IMG/VR virus record: IMGVR_UViG_3300025674_000089
Coordinates: 1-43,930 of that record
Reading direction: 5' to 3' (one strand)
Source: a virus
Length of the DNA: 43,930 bases
Part shown: in pieces, positions 24,677 to 32,246 of the stretch
Layout: each line of letters starts with the position of its first letter
How positions within the stretch are numbered: position 1 is the first letter of the stretch
Notes under the pieces: model-generated
What the model was told of the DNA's origin: nothing
The model's input: only the letters and a program-made list of their open reading frames with translations
Databases searched by the model: none
Position numbers and translations under genes: made by a program

Positions 24677-26290
24677 ATGACGTTAGAGATTAAAGTTGCT
24701 GCTTCTCTTATGAAGTACAACTTCTATGAGCAAAGCAGAATCCTGGATGCTATCGAGCATGGACTTGAGGGCGACCTGCCCACAGCACATTTGAGAGAAG
24801 GTGCTGCTAAGGTCATCGAAGTATTTGACAACCATGAGCCAGTGGTTGAGGGGTATGCTGGATTCCCTGTAGAGCGTGACCATGTTGCGAAGAAAAAGTC
24901 GCAGCATAGCAACGACAGAAATGTCGGTAGAGTTATCCGTTCTGGTGGTGAGTCCTATTTGATTACTGGTCGTAAGAGTGACGGTCGTTATCAGATCGTT
25001 AGTAAAGACGGTAAGAAAACTGCCAAGGCACCTGAAGACATTGGTCTCAATCTTCAGCGTGAAGACATGGTGGTTGGAGTTGACATCGAAGATCTTCATC
25101 AGATGATGGTGGAGGAGAAGATGGATGGAGTTGATGACAATGGTTTCACAAAATGCTGGAAGGGTTATGTGAAGCGTGGCACCAAAATGAAGGGTGGCAA
25201 GGAAGTCAACAACTGTGTCAAGGAAGCCACAGCGATGGCAAAGCGTGGTCATGATGAGACTGCAATCCGCAATAAGATTGCCAAGTCAACTGGTGGCGGT
25301 AAGTCTGCCGATAGAGCAACTGCACTTGCAGATAAACCCACCTTCGGTAATGACAAAGCTGCTAAGCAGAGATCTGATCTTGCTAGGAAGCAAAGAACTG
25401 ACTTCCGTAAGACCACTTCTTCCTCCTCTGGTCTTCATGGTTATGCTCACAAGTCTGATGACCCTAAGGTGAAGGCAAAGCAAGCAGCAAGAGGTGCTCA
25501 GCGTGGTGCTCTGACACCTAACGAGAAGAAGTCTCTGAATAGAGAAGAGTTTGACGCATTCATTGAGAGCGTCATCATGGATGAGGAGTTTGATACCCTC
25601 ACATTTGATGAGCTTCATGACATCTGTGTCGAAGCACTGTTGGAAATTGAAACTGAAGAGATGCTGACCGAGGCACTTGAGTGCATCGATCAACTGGATC
25701 TTCTGACTGAAGTTATGGATCGTGGCGAGATCCAACGTCGTCGTGACCAAGCCAAGGATAGACTTGCTACTGGTGCTGCCATGAAGAAAGCAGCCGAGAG
25801 GTCTTCCTCCAGCGATTCCCCCGCTGGTGGTCGCCGCGAAAAGTTTAAGGCAGCACTGAAGACCGCTGCTAGTGCCGTCCGTAAGGGCATCGTGGGTGGT
25901 GCTAAACTGGCAGGCAAGGCAGCAGGTCATGCTAAAAACCTCGCTAAGGACGCAGCAAGCGCCGCTAGCGATGGTTACAAGTCAACACAAAAATCAAAAC
26001 AAAGCAGCACAAGCAGCAGTGGATCTAGCACTGGTGGTAGCGACTCCGATTCCGATTCCGACTCCGATACATCGAGTAGCACCCCTGCTAGGAAACCCTC
26101 TGCTCCTGCTCAGAGATCAGGAGACTCCTCTAAGAAGGGTCCTGGTATCGCCAGTAAAATTAAGAAAGGAATCAAGAAAGTCGTTGGCGTTGGATCTCGT
26201 GCCGTCGCCAAAGCATCTGGTTATGTTGCCAAGCGTTTGGGCGAAGAGTCTAAATATGATTGGCGCAAGGAAATCATGGGGGATAAGTGA
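24677..26290 (+). CDS. Large basic low-complexity protein, histone-H1-like C-terminus, probable virion protein
   Basis: 537 aa. The N-terminal 150 residues are globular. Then comes a Cys motif, CWKGYVKRGTKMKGGKEV followed by NCVKE (about residues 160-182), which I recognise from several marine myovirus proteins. The middle is acidic (FDAFIESVIMDEEFDTL and LLEIETEEMLTEALE). From about residue 370 it turns into Ala/Lys/Ser repeats (AALKTAASAVRKGIVGGAK, KLAGKAAGHAKNLAKDAAS), resembling H1 tails, with a short Ser-Asp repeat at 26041-26068. It probably binds DNA in the capsid or core. Function inferred only. Confidence 0.65.
   Translation: MTLEIKVAASLMKYNFYEQSRILDAIEHGLEGDLPTAHLREGAAKVIEVFDNHEPVVEGYAGFPVERDHVAKKKSQHSNDRNVGRVIRSGGESYLITGRKSDGRYQIVSKDGKKTAKAPEDIGLNLQREDMVVGVDIEDLHQMMVEEKMDGVDDNGFTKCWKGYVKRGTKMKGGKEVNNCVKEATAMAKRGHDETAIRNKIAKSTGGGKSADRATALADKPTFGNDKAAKQRSDLARKQRTDFRKTTSSSSGLHGYAHKSDDPKVKAKQAARGAQRGALTPNEKKSLNREEFDAFIESVIMDEEFDTLTFDELHDICVEALLEIETEEMLTEALECIDQLDLLTEVMDRGEIQRRRDQAKDRLATGAAMKKAAERSSSSDSPAGGRREKFKAALKTAASAVRKGIVGGAKLAGKAAGHAKNLAKDAASAASDGYKSTQKSKQSSTSSSGSSTGGSDSDSDSDSDTSSSTPARKPSAPAQRSGDSSKKGPGIASKIKKGIKKVVGVGSRAVAKASGYVAKRLGEESKYDWRKEIMGDK
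26041..26068 (+). repeat. Ser-Asp codon repeat inside CDS
   Basis: Tandem TCCGAT/TCCGAC units (six-base period) encode alternating Ser-Asp residues within the low-complexity tail of the 24677 gene. Copy number could vary by slippage. Confidence 0.8.
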
Positions 26291-26667
26291 TGCAACACCC
26301 ATCTGAAAAGACGACGCTTAAAACCGTCAAAAAGAAAGGAGTCACTATCAACCCAAAAAAGGAAGATCTTATGAAAGAATCTATTAGAGCTAAGTTTGCT
26401 TCTGATCTTGAAAGTCTCAAGGAAGCTGCCAAGAAGAAAGCAAAGGAAAAGAAAGCTAAGCGTTGGTGGGATGACGACGGCGACGGCGTAGGTTATGAGA
26501 AAGGTGAAGTGTCTGGTAAGTTTAAGAAAGAAGAAGCTTCCCAGATCGACACCAGCGAAGCACAGAAGGTGATCACTGAGCGTCTCAGAAATAGAATGAT
26601 CCAAGCAACTCAAGACCACGATCGTCACATGGCTGGTCTGAGTGCCGAGGATTACAATTCTCTCTGA
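26287..26667 (+). CDS. Basic protein with EF-hand-like calcium loop
   Basis: 126 aa, overlapping the upstream stop. Lys-rich N-terminal half (ESLKEAAKKKAKEKKAKRW), then WWDDDGDGVGYEKGEVSGK, which contains the DxDxDG signature of EF-hand/dockerin calcium loops with the 12th position slightly off. This WWDDDGDG(I/V)GYEKGEV block recurs in other cyanophage proteins, in my recollection. The C-terminus is helical. It may be a virion or scaffold protein that senses Ca. Start at 26287 assumed; a later ATG at 26371 is possible. Confidence 0.6.
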   Translation: MMQHPSEKTTLKTVKKKGVTINPKKEDLMKESIRAKFASDLESLKEAAKKKAKEKKAKRWWDDDGDGVGYEKGEVSGKFKKEEASQIDTSEAQKVITERLRNRMIQATQDHDRHMAGLSAEDYNSL

Positions 26668-26696
26668 CATAAATAGCTGAGCCCAATTGGATTCAG
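26668..26696 (+). promoter_or_regulatory. Late promoter CATAAATA with imperfect hairpin
   Basis: CATAAATA at 26668-26675 overlaps the preceding stop. CTGAG (26677-26681) can pair with TTCAG (26692-26696) around an inner CC/GG pair. The hairpin lies at the expected start and no T-run follows. Confidence 0.5.
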
Positions 26697-26699
26697 ATT

Positions 26700-26903
26700 A
26701 TGGTCTCTTTTCTTCTTCCCCTTGCATATAAGGTGGTCGATGCCGCTGTTGCTAAGATCCCCGATGATGCAGAACTCGGTGAGAAACTCATCGAACTTTG
26801 CCTGCTGATTGTAGGCAAGGCAGTTAAACTGACTAAGACAACCGCAGACGACGAGCTCTTTGAGAAAGTCAAAGAGGCATTGATCGCCAGAGAAGAAGGT
26901 TGA
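26700..26903 (+). CDS. Small helical protein, unknown
   Basis: 67 aa: an N-terminal hydrophobic helix (VSFLLPLAYKVVDAAVA), then charged helices with DDAELGEKLIELCLLIVGKA. It may be membrane-associated. It is bounded by a late promoter upstream and a terminator downstream, so it forms a single-gene unit. No family recognised. Confidence 0.55.
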   Translation: MVSFLLPLAYKVVDAAVAKIPDDAELGEKLIELCLLIVGKAVKLTKTTADDELFEKVKEALIAREEG

Positions 26904-26910
26904 TGATATA

Positions 26911-26932
26911 GGGGGGCTGAATGCCCCCTTTG
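26911..26932 (+). terminator. Rho-independent terminator
   Basis: GGGGGC (26912-26917), loop TGAAT, GCCCCC (26923-26928), then TTTGT. It is followed immediately by the TATAAATA promoter at 26933. Confidence 0.8.
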
Positions 26933-26940
26933 TATAAATA
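26933..26940 (+). promoter_or_regulatory. Late promoter TATAAATA
   Basis: A perfect late box 37 bases before the ATG of the Ig-like protein gene at 26977, directly after a terminator. An AACTTGGAG ribosome-binding site follows. Confidence 0.75.
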
Positions 26941-26976
26941 AGATTAGGAACACCGACTAACTTGGAGTAAATAGCA

Positions 26977-27579
26977 ATGTCTCTATACGGGAGAACTGAC
27001 TCAAACGCAAATAAAACGAAGATTGAGGCACTTCGCACTGCAGTTGTTGCTGGCGAAACCATCGTTTTCGTTGACGATACCGAGGCTGCTCTCTCGGAAA
27101 ACAAAGAGCGTGGCATCAACGGTCCTGGTTGGTGGTCATACCGCACCTATACCGATGCATCTGGTAAGACCCGCCACAAGGCAGAGATGCTGGCATTCAT
27201 CGCTAACCCCGATGGCACCGAGACACAGGCTGACGACACCATCGCAGCAGACGTGGCATCGGCAATCACCATCGCAGCACAACCTGTCAACGTGACTGGT
27301 GCTGCAGATCCCTTCACTGGCACCTTCGGTGTTACTGCTTCTGCTGATGCAGGCACTGTGGTCTACCAGTGGCAGCGTAAGACTGCTACCTCTACCCGCT
27401 GGGTTAACATCGGTGCATCCACCGATGGTAGTGTCTACACCGACTTCACCACTGCTACTCTTACCATCACTGGCGCTGCTAAGGCAGACCTTGACGGTTA
27501 TGAGTATCGCGTGAAACTCACATCTACTGCAGGTGCTGAGGAAGTCATCTCTGACGCAGCGTCCCTTACATTTGCTTGA
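26977..27579 (+). CDS. Cyanophage virion protein with Ig-like domain
   Basis: 200 aa. The N-terminal half (MSLYGRTDSNANKTK, then GPGWWSYRTYTDASGKTRHKA) is a form I recognise from cyanomyovirus structural proteins. The C-terminal half from about residue 100 is a predicted Ig-like beta sandwich: FGVTASADAGTVVYQWQRK, the central W, LTITGAAKADLDGYEYRVK with the Y corner, and a final strand ending SDAASLTFA. It resembles decoration (Hoc-like) or tail Ig domains that bind host surface sugars. It has a perfect late promoter, consistent with high structural expression. Confidence 0.7.
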   Translation: MSLYGRTDSNANKTKIEALRTAVVAGETIVFVDDTEAALSENKERGINGPGWWSYRTYTDASGKTRHKAEMLAFIANPDGTETQADDTIAADVASAITIAAQPVNVTGAADPFTGTFGVTASADAGTVVYQWQRKTATSTRWVNIGASTDGSVYTDFTTATLTITGAAKADLDGYEYRVKLTSTAGAEEVISDAASLTFA

Positions 27580-27594
27580 TACATATAGTATCAA
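27576..27594. other. 7-bp hairpin after the Ig-like gene
   Basis: TTGATAC (27576-27582), loop ATATA and GTATCAA (27588-27594), overlapping the TGA stop. No T-run follows, so it may protect the 3' end of the mRNA rather than terminate. Confidence 0.4.
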
Positions 27595-27608
27595 CTCACT
27601 CATGATGT

Positions 27609-27980
27609 ATGCAATTTGAGAGTCTTTCGGAAAAGAATCATTTGCTCTTTGCGATAAAACACTACAGTAACCCTCAGTCGGTTACTGTAGATGATTTTAT
27701 GGAGGACATGAAGAAGTTTAAGTATTTGAAGAGGTTACTCAAACGATACTTAAAGTCGGGGACTCTCAGGACTAACCTAATTATCAATCACATTATTGTA
27801 TTGTTTAATGTTTTTGGTGATGCAACCATTCCGTTGCTCATGTATAAGCTTGAGAGGGAATACTGGTCTCTTCTGAAAACTTTCTTGATATATCTTGATA
27901 GGTATCCAGAATTGAATCAAGGCACTCTCAGGACGGTTGATATAGATATGGAAGTTTATGACATCCTTTCCAAGTTATGA
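27609..27980 (+). CDS. Conserved phage protein, helical, unknown
   Basis: 123 aa, mostly helical, with a central RTNLIINHIIVLFNVFGDATIPLLM motif and KLEREYWSLLKTFLIYLDR. I recall this pattern in many marine myoviruses as an unnamed family; it is short and leucine-rich but not clearly transmembrane. It overlaps the next gene by 4 bases. No function assigned. Confidence 0.6.
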   Translation: MQFESLSEKNHLLFAIKHYSNPQSVTVDDFMEDMKKFKYLKRLLKRYLKSGTLRTNLIINHIIVLFNVFGDATIPLLMYKLEREYWSLLKTFLIYLDRYPELNQGTLRTVDIDMEVYDILSKL

Positions 27981-28363
27981 ATGAAGATGCACCCACAATG
28001 AGCGTAGGGACTGGTGGATTCAGCGGTAGTGCTGCTGCCACAGGTCCAGTCGCAGGCTTCGATCCCCTTCTCGGCAAGAAAGTCAAGAAGAGGAAGTATA
28101 AGCCCAAGGGTCATGTCATTACTAACGTGGGAATCGGTGAGTCGTATGACAATAAAGAAGCAGGCGCTCTGCCTTTCCTGGTTAGTTATGATGGACAAGA
28201 ATTGTTTGTCCTGTATGGAAGATCTCCTTCCGAAGTTATGATTGAATTGAGGAAAATGTATCGCCCCGAGAGCCACAAGAAACTCAAAGTGACTCGTCTT
28301 TATCCTAACCAAGTCATAAAATTTTATTGGGATAAACGACAGAAAGCACTTGGAGCAGACTAA
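27977..28363 (+). CDS. Conserved hypothetical protein
   Basis: 128 aa. Gly/Ala-rich N-terminus (VGTGGFSGSAAATGPVAG), a basic patch (GKKVKKRKYKPKG), then a small alpha/beta domain ending FYWDKRQKALGAD. The basic patch could bind nucleic acid. It lies in an ATGA-linked run with 27609 and is followed by the coiled-coil protein at 28366. Unknown function. Confidence 0.55.
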   Translation: MNEDAPTMSVGTGGFSGSAAATGPVAGFDPLLGKKVKKRKYKPKGHVITNVGIGESYDNKEAGALPFLVSYDGQELFVLYGRSPSEVMIELRKMYRPESHKKLKVTRLYPNQVIKFYWDKRQKALGAD

Positions 28364-28365
28364 CC

Positions 28366-28794
28366 ATGGCATTCGGGTTGCAGAAACTTGCGGTCCTTGA
28401 ATCAAAACTCGATATTTATGAAGACCTATCAAAGGAGATGCTCGACAAACTAGAGCGAGCGGTAACTACTATCTCCGAGAATAGTAATAAGATTGCTATC
28501 GTCCTAGAGCGTCACGAGAATCGACTTGACGAGGGCGACAAAGCAAACCAAGCAATCATCAAGATGGTCACTGACCATCAGAAATATGATGAGAGGATGT
28601 TTAATAACTTTACAGAGAAGTTAGAGTCTCTAGAGAAGAAGGTAGACGATAATCAAAAGATGCTCTGGATGGTCACCATGAGTGCTGGTGCAGTCATCTT
28701 TGTATTACAGATGCTACCTCATCTGGGATTACGATTGACTCCTACTGGATCGTCTGCTACACTACCAGGAGTAGAGATCATTCGACCTGTATGA
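28366..28794 (+). CDS. Coiled-coil protein with C-terminal membrane segment
   Basis: 142 aa. Residues 10-100 have heptad-like Leu/Ile/Lys/Glu repeats (MLDKLERAVTTISENSNKI, EKLESLEKKVDDNQKM), then one transmembrane helix (LWMVTMSAGAVIFVLQMLP) and a short polar tail. The layout recalls XhlA/holin-accessory or spanin-like proteins, so a lysis role is possible; the alternative is a membrane tether. It overlaps the primase start by 4 bases. Confidence 0.6.
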   Translation: MAFGLQKLAVLESKLDIYEDLSKEMLDKLERAVTTISENSNKIAIVLERHENRLDEGDKANQAIIKMVTDHQKYDERMFNNFTEKLESLEKKVDDNQKMLWMVTMSAGAVIFVLQMLPHLGLRLTPTGSSATLPGVEIIRPV

Positions 28795-29771
28795 GTTTTG
28801 TCGATGCAAGATTTATCGAGAAGGCAGGCGTCCGACTTGATAGATTCAAGAACCAAGGGGGCACCTATAATTTCAGGTGCCCTTATTGTGGGGATAGTCA
28901 GAAGCAGAAGTCAAAGGCGCGAGGATATTTTTTCCCCAGAGATGGTGACTACTTCTTCAAGTGCCACAACTGTGGAATCTCTAAGGGTGTTGCTAAGTTT
29001 CTGAAGGATCAGAGTCCCGATCTCTACTCAGAATATCTTTTGGAGAGGTATCGAAAACCACTCAGACCTAAGGAGAAACCACTAGAGATAAAAGCACGAC
29101 CACACTTTGCTAAAAAGGTATCAGGTCTAACACCAATCAGTGAGCTAAATAGTGGACACCCTGCCCGAGAATTTCTAGAGAAGAGACAGATCCCTGAGGA
29201 TAAGTTTGCTTCTCTTTTTTACACCGATCGCTTCAAGCGTTGGGTAAATAGTCAGATACCAAACTACTTTGAGAATCTTCAGAATGACCGTCCACGAATC
29301 ATCATCCCTCTAATAGATGCTGATGGTAAGTGGTTTGGTGTCCAAGGGAGGTCCCTCGCACCGAAGTCTAACCTTCGGTATGTCACGATCTTATTTGACA
29401 AAAGTCAACCAAAGATCTATGGTATGGACAAAGTAGATCCTACACAAGAAGTTTATGTCACAGAAGGACCTCTCGACTCCACTTTCCTTGCCAACGCTAT
29501 TGCTATGTGTGGTAGCGATGTTGACCTCAGCGGTTATGATTATCGATTCGTATACGTCTTCGACAATGAACCGAGAAACCGAGAGATCGTTGCAAAGATT
29601 ACTAAAGCCGCCGAGCAAGGACATAAGGTAGTCATCTTCCCGAAGGAAGTGAAAGAGAAAGACCTAAATGATATGGTCTTGGCAGGTAGGGACGTTAGAT
29701 CCCTGATCAATAAAAATACCTATCAAGGTATGGAAGCAAAAGTTAAACTAACATTTTGGAAAAAGGTATGA
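28791..29771 (+). CDS. 61: DNA primase (gp61-like)
   Basis: 326 aa (T4 gp61 has 342). An N-terminal zinc ribbon has C30-x2-C33 (RCPYCGDS) and C58-x2-C61 (KCHNCG). The TOPRIM catalytic core is shown by VTEGPLDSTFLAN (Glu) and YVFDNEPRNRE (DxE-like). It makes RNA primers for lagging-strand synthesis with gp41. Its stop overlaps nrdA by ATGA. Confidence 0.92.
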   Translation: MSFVDARFIEKAGVRLDRFKNQGGTYNFRCPYCGDSQKQKSKARGYFFPRDGDYFFKCHNCGISKGVAKFLKDQSPDLYSEYLLERYRKPLRPKEKPLEIKARPHFAKKVSGLTPISELNSGHPAREFLEKRQIPEDKFASLFYTDRFKRWVNSQIPNYFENLQNDRPRIIIPLIDADGKWFGVQGRSLAPKSNLRYVTILFDKSQPKIYGMDKVDPTQEVYVTEGPLDSTFLANAIAMCGSDVDLSGYDYRFVYVFDNEPRNREIVAKITKAAEQGHKVVIFPKEVKEKDLNDMVLAGRDVRSLINKNTYQGMEAKVKLTFWKKV

Positions 29772-32077
29772 GTGAGATTAGCGTTGTCAAGAGAGATGGT
29801 CTTGTTGAGGGTCTAGACCTAGACAAGATTCATACTATGGTTGAGCACGCTTGCCGTGGGCTGAGTGGTGTATCTGAGTCTCAAGTGGAGATGAATGCTA
29901 ATCTCCAATTCTTTGATGGCATTAAGACAGAAGACATCCAAGAAATTCTTATCAGATCTGCTAATGATCTGATCACTCTGGAGTCACCTAACTATCAATA
30001 CGTTGCAGCACGTCTGCTTCTGTTTGGATTGAGGAAGCAGGTCTATGGGGACCATCCAGACAATGCTCCTAGTCTTTACACACATTTGATTCGATGCGTT
30101 GAGTGGGGTGTCTATGACGCACAACTCCTTAATGCATATACTGAAGAAGAATGGACACAGATTGATGCTTTCATCGATCATGATCGTGACTATCTCTTCA
30201 CTTATGCAGGTTTACGTCAGGTCACTGATAAATACCTCGTGCAGGATAGAAGCAGTGGTCGTCTTTATGAGACTCCACAGCAAATGTATATCATGATTGC
30301 TGCCACTCTATTCCAACAGTATCCTAAGGAGACCCGTCTCGATTATGTCAAACGATACTACGACGCAATCAGCAAGCACCTCCTCAACATTCCCACACCT
30401 ATCATGGGAGGAGTGCGAACTCCACTTCGACAATTTGCTAGCTGTGTTCTTGTTGATGTTGATGACACCCTCAATTCTATCTTTAGCTCTGATATGGCAA
30501 TTGGCCAATACGTTGCACAAAGGGCGGGAATCGGTATCAACGCAGGCAGAATCCGTGGCATCAACAGTAAGATCCGAGGTGGAGAAGTGGCGCACACAGG
30601 TGTTGTCCCTTTCCTTAAAAAGTTTGAAGCGACTGTCCGCTGCTGCACTCAAAATGGCATACGAGGCGGAAGCGCAACTGTCCACTTCCCCATCTGGCAC
30701 CAAGAAATAGAGGACATTATTGTCCTTAAGAATAATAAAGGGACTGAGGATAATCGTGTCCGTAAGCTTGACTACTCAATTCAAATTAGTAAACTGTTTT
30801 ACGAGCGGTTTATCAAGAATGAAAACGTCACCCTTTTCAGTCCTCATGACGTGCCTGGTCTATATGATGCTTTTGGCACTGATGCTTTCGACACTCTCTA
30901 TACCCAATACGAGGAAGACCAATCTATTCCCCGTAAGACAATCGGTGCCCAGGAATTGATCCTGGACATCCTTAAGGAGAGGGCAGAGACTGGTCGTCTC
31001 TATCTTATGAATATCGACCACTGCAACTCTCACTCTTCCTTCAAGGACAAGGTAAACATGTCCAACCTGTGTCAGGAGATTACTCTCCCCACAGATCCCA
31101 TCAACCATATCGATGACGCTGATGGTGAGATTGCCCTGTGCATTCTGTCTGCTATCAACATCGGTAAGTTGAAGAGGGTGGATGATCTGGAAAACCTCTG
31201 TGACCTCGCTGTGAGGGGTCTGGATGAGTTGATTGACTATCAGGACTACCCCGTCGCTGCAGCACGTCGTAGCACCTATGCAAGGCGCTCCTTGGGCATT
31301 GGATACATCGGTCTGGCACATTACCTAGCCAAACTTGGATTTAAGTATGATGATCCTGCTGCTCTTAGTGAGATCCATAGACTGACAGAGGCATTCCAAT
31401 ACTATCTGTTGCTTGCTTCTAACAACCTTGCTATCGAGAAGGGTCCTTGTGAGGCATTCCACCGCACCAAGTATGCCGATGGCATCCTGCCCATCGATAC
31501 ATACAAGAAGGATGTTGATGAATTAGTTGCACCGACATACAACTATGATTGGGATACTCTACGCTTCGCTATTCAAAAGTCAGGTCTACGAAACAGCACA
31601 CTGTCCGCACAGATGCCTTCAGAGAGCAGTTCCGTTGTGTCAAATGCAACCAATGGAATCGAACCACCCAGAGATTACTTGTCCATTAAGAAGTCAAAGA
31701 AGGGACCGCTCAAACAGATTGTCCCTCAGTTTAATACTCTCAAGAATAACTATACCCTTCTCTGGGATATGGCTTCTAATGAGGGTTATATTAAGATCGT
31801 CGCCGTGATGCAAAAGTTTTTTGACCAAGCAATCAGTGGCAACTGGTCTTACAACCCAGAGAATTATCCTAACAATGAAGTCCCGATGCAAATCATCGCA
31901 ACTGACTTCCTCAATACATACAAATATGGTTGGAAGACTTCCTACTATCAGAATACATACGATAATAAGAAAGACCCCGATGTTGAGGACAACATTAAAA
32001 GGGCTGTTGCGTTGGATGCTCTCATTGAGGACATCCTAAGCTCAGAAGAAGAAGCATGTGACGCTTGTAATGTCTAG
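29768..32077 (+). CDS. nrdA: Class Ia ribonucleotide reductase alpha subunit
   Basis: Start at ATG 29768 (769 aa), overlapping primase by 4 bases; an upstream TTG (29756) is less likely. An ATP-cone-like N-terminus (VVKRDGLVEGLDLDKIHTM) precedes the barrel. Active-site residues: C226 in FASCVLVD, NLCQEITLP (Asn/Cys/Glu triad), LCILSAINIGKL (second redox Cys), SYYQNTYDN (Tyr pair for radical transfer), and the C-terminal CDAC pair. All elements are present, so it should be active. It reduces host NDPs to make dNTPs. With nrdB at 32227 it forms the full enzyme. Confidence 0.96.
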   Translation: MSEISVVKRDGLVEGLDLDKIHTMVEHACRGLSGVSESQVEMNANLQFFDGIKTEDIQEILIRSANDLITLESPNYQYVAARLLLFGLRKQVYGDHPDNAPSLYTHLIRCVEWGVYDAQLLNAYTEEEWTQIDAFIDHDRDYLFTYAGLRQVTDKYLVQDRSSGRLYETPQQMYIMIAATLFQQYPKETRLDYVKRYYDAISKHLLNIPTPIMGGVRTPLRQFASCVLVDVDDTLNSIFSSDMAIGQYVAQRAGIGINAGRIRGINSKIRGGEVAHTGVVPFLKKFEATVRCCTQNGIRGGSATVHFPIWHQEIEDIIVLKNNKGTEDNRVRKLDYSIQISKLFYERFIKNENVTLFSPHDVPGLYDAFGTDAFDTLYTQYEEDQSIPRKTIGAQELILDILKERAETGRLYLMNIDHCNSHSSFKDKVNMSNLCQEITLPTDPINHIDDADGEIALCILSAINIGKLKRVDDLENLCDLAVRGLDELIDYQDYPVAAARRSTYARRSLGIGYIGLAHYLAKLGFKYDDPAALSEIHRLTEAFQYYLLLASNNLAIEKGPCEAFHRTKYADGILPIDTYKKDVDELVAPTYNYDWDTLRFAIQKSGLRNSTLSAQMPSESSSVVSNATNGIEPPRDYLSIKKSKKGPLKQIVPQFNTLKNNYTLLWDMASNEGYIKIVAVMQKFFDQAISGNWSYNPENYPNNEVPMQIIATDFLNTYKYGWKTSYYQNTYDNKKDPDVEDNIKRAVALDALIEDILSSEEEACDACNV

Positions 32078-32246
32078 GAAAGTTGAGATAGAATTGGGAC
32101 CAGATCTGCAGGAGGACTTCGAGTCCTTCCTTGCAGTCTGTGACTCCTTTGGAATCAAACCTAGAATCAATAGTTTTTTATATTATGTCAGCAATTTTGG
32201 AACCTACCAGTCAGAAAGGAGCAAGGATGGGGATCACGGTATTTAA
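32070..32246 (+). CDS. Small protein between nrdA and nrdB
   Basis: 58 aa from ATG 32070 (8-base overlap with nrdA). Content: MSRKVEIELGPDLQEDFE, then FLAVCDSFGIKPRINSFL. It is mainly acidic-helical and could be a small regulator of RNR, but this is guesswork. It overlaps the nrdB start by 20 bases, so coupling is likely. Confidence 0.55.
   Translation: MSRKVEIELGPDLQEDFESFLAVCDSFGIKPRINSFLYYVSNFGTYQSERSKDGDHGI

Noticed and set aside
26041-26068. CRISPR or satellite array
   Set aside because: The six-base period is a Ser-Asp codon repeat in a coding gene, without spacers.
29150-29156. CTAAATA inside the primase gene as a late promoter
   Set aside because: It lies within coding sequence, far from any start codon; similar words occur by chance at 23289 and elsewhere.
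32131-32226. Earlier start for nrdB
   Set aside because: These codons lie in the small gene at 32070-32246 in another frame; ATG 32227 has a good ribosome-binding site and gives the expected N-terminus.
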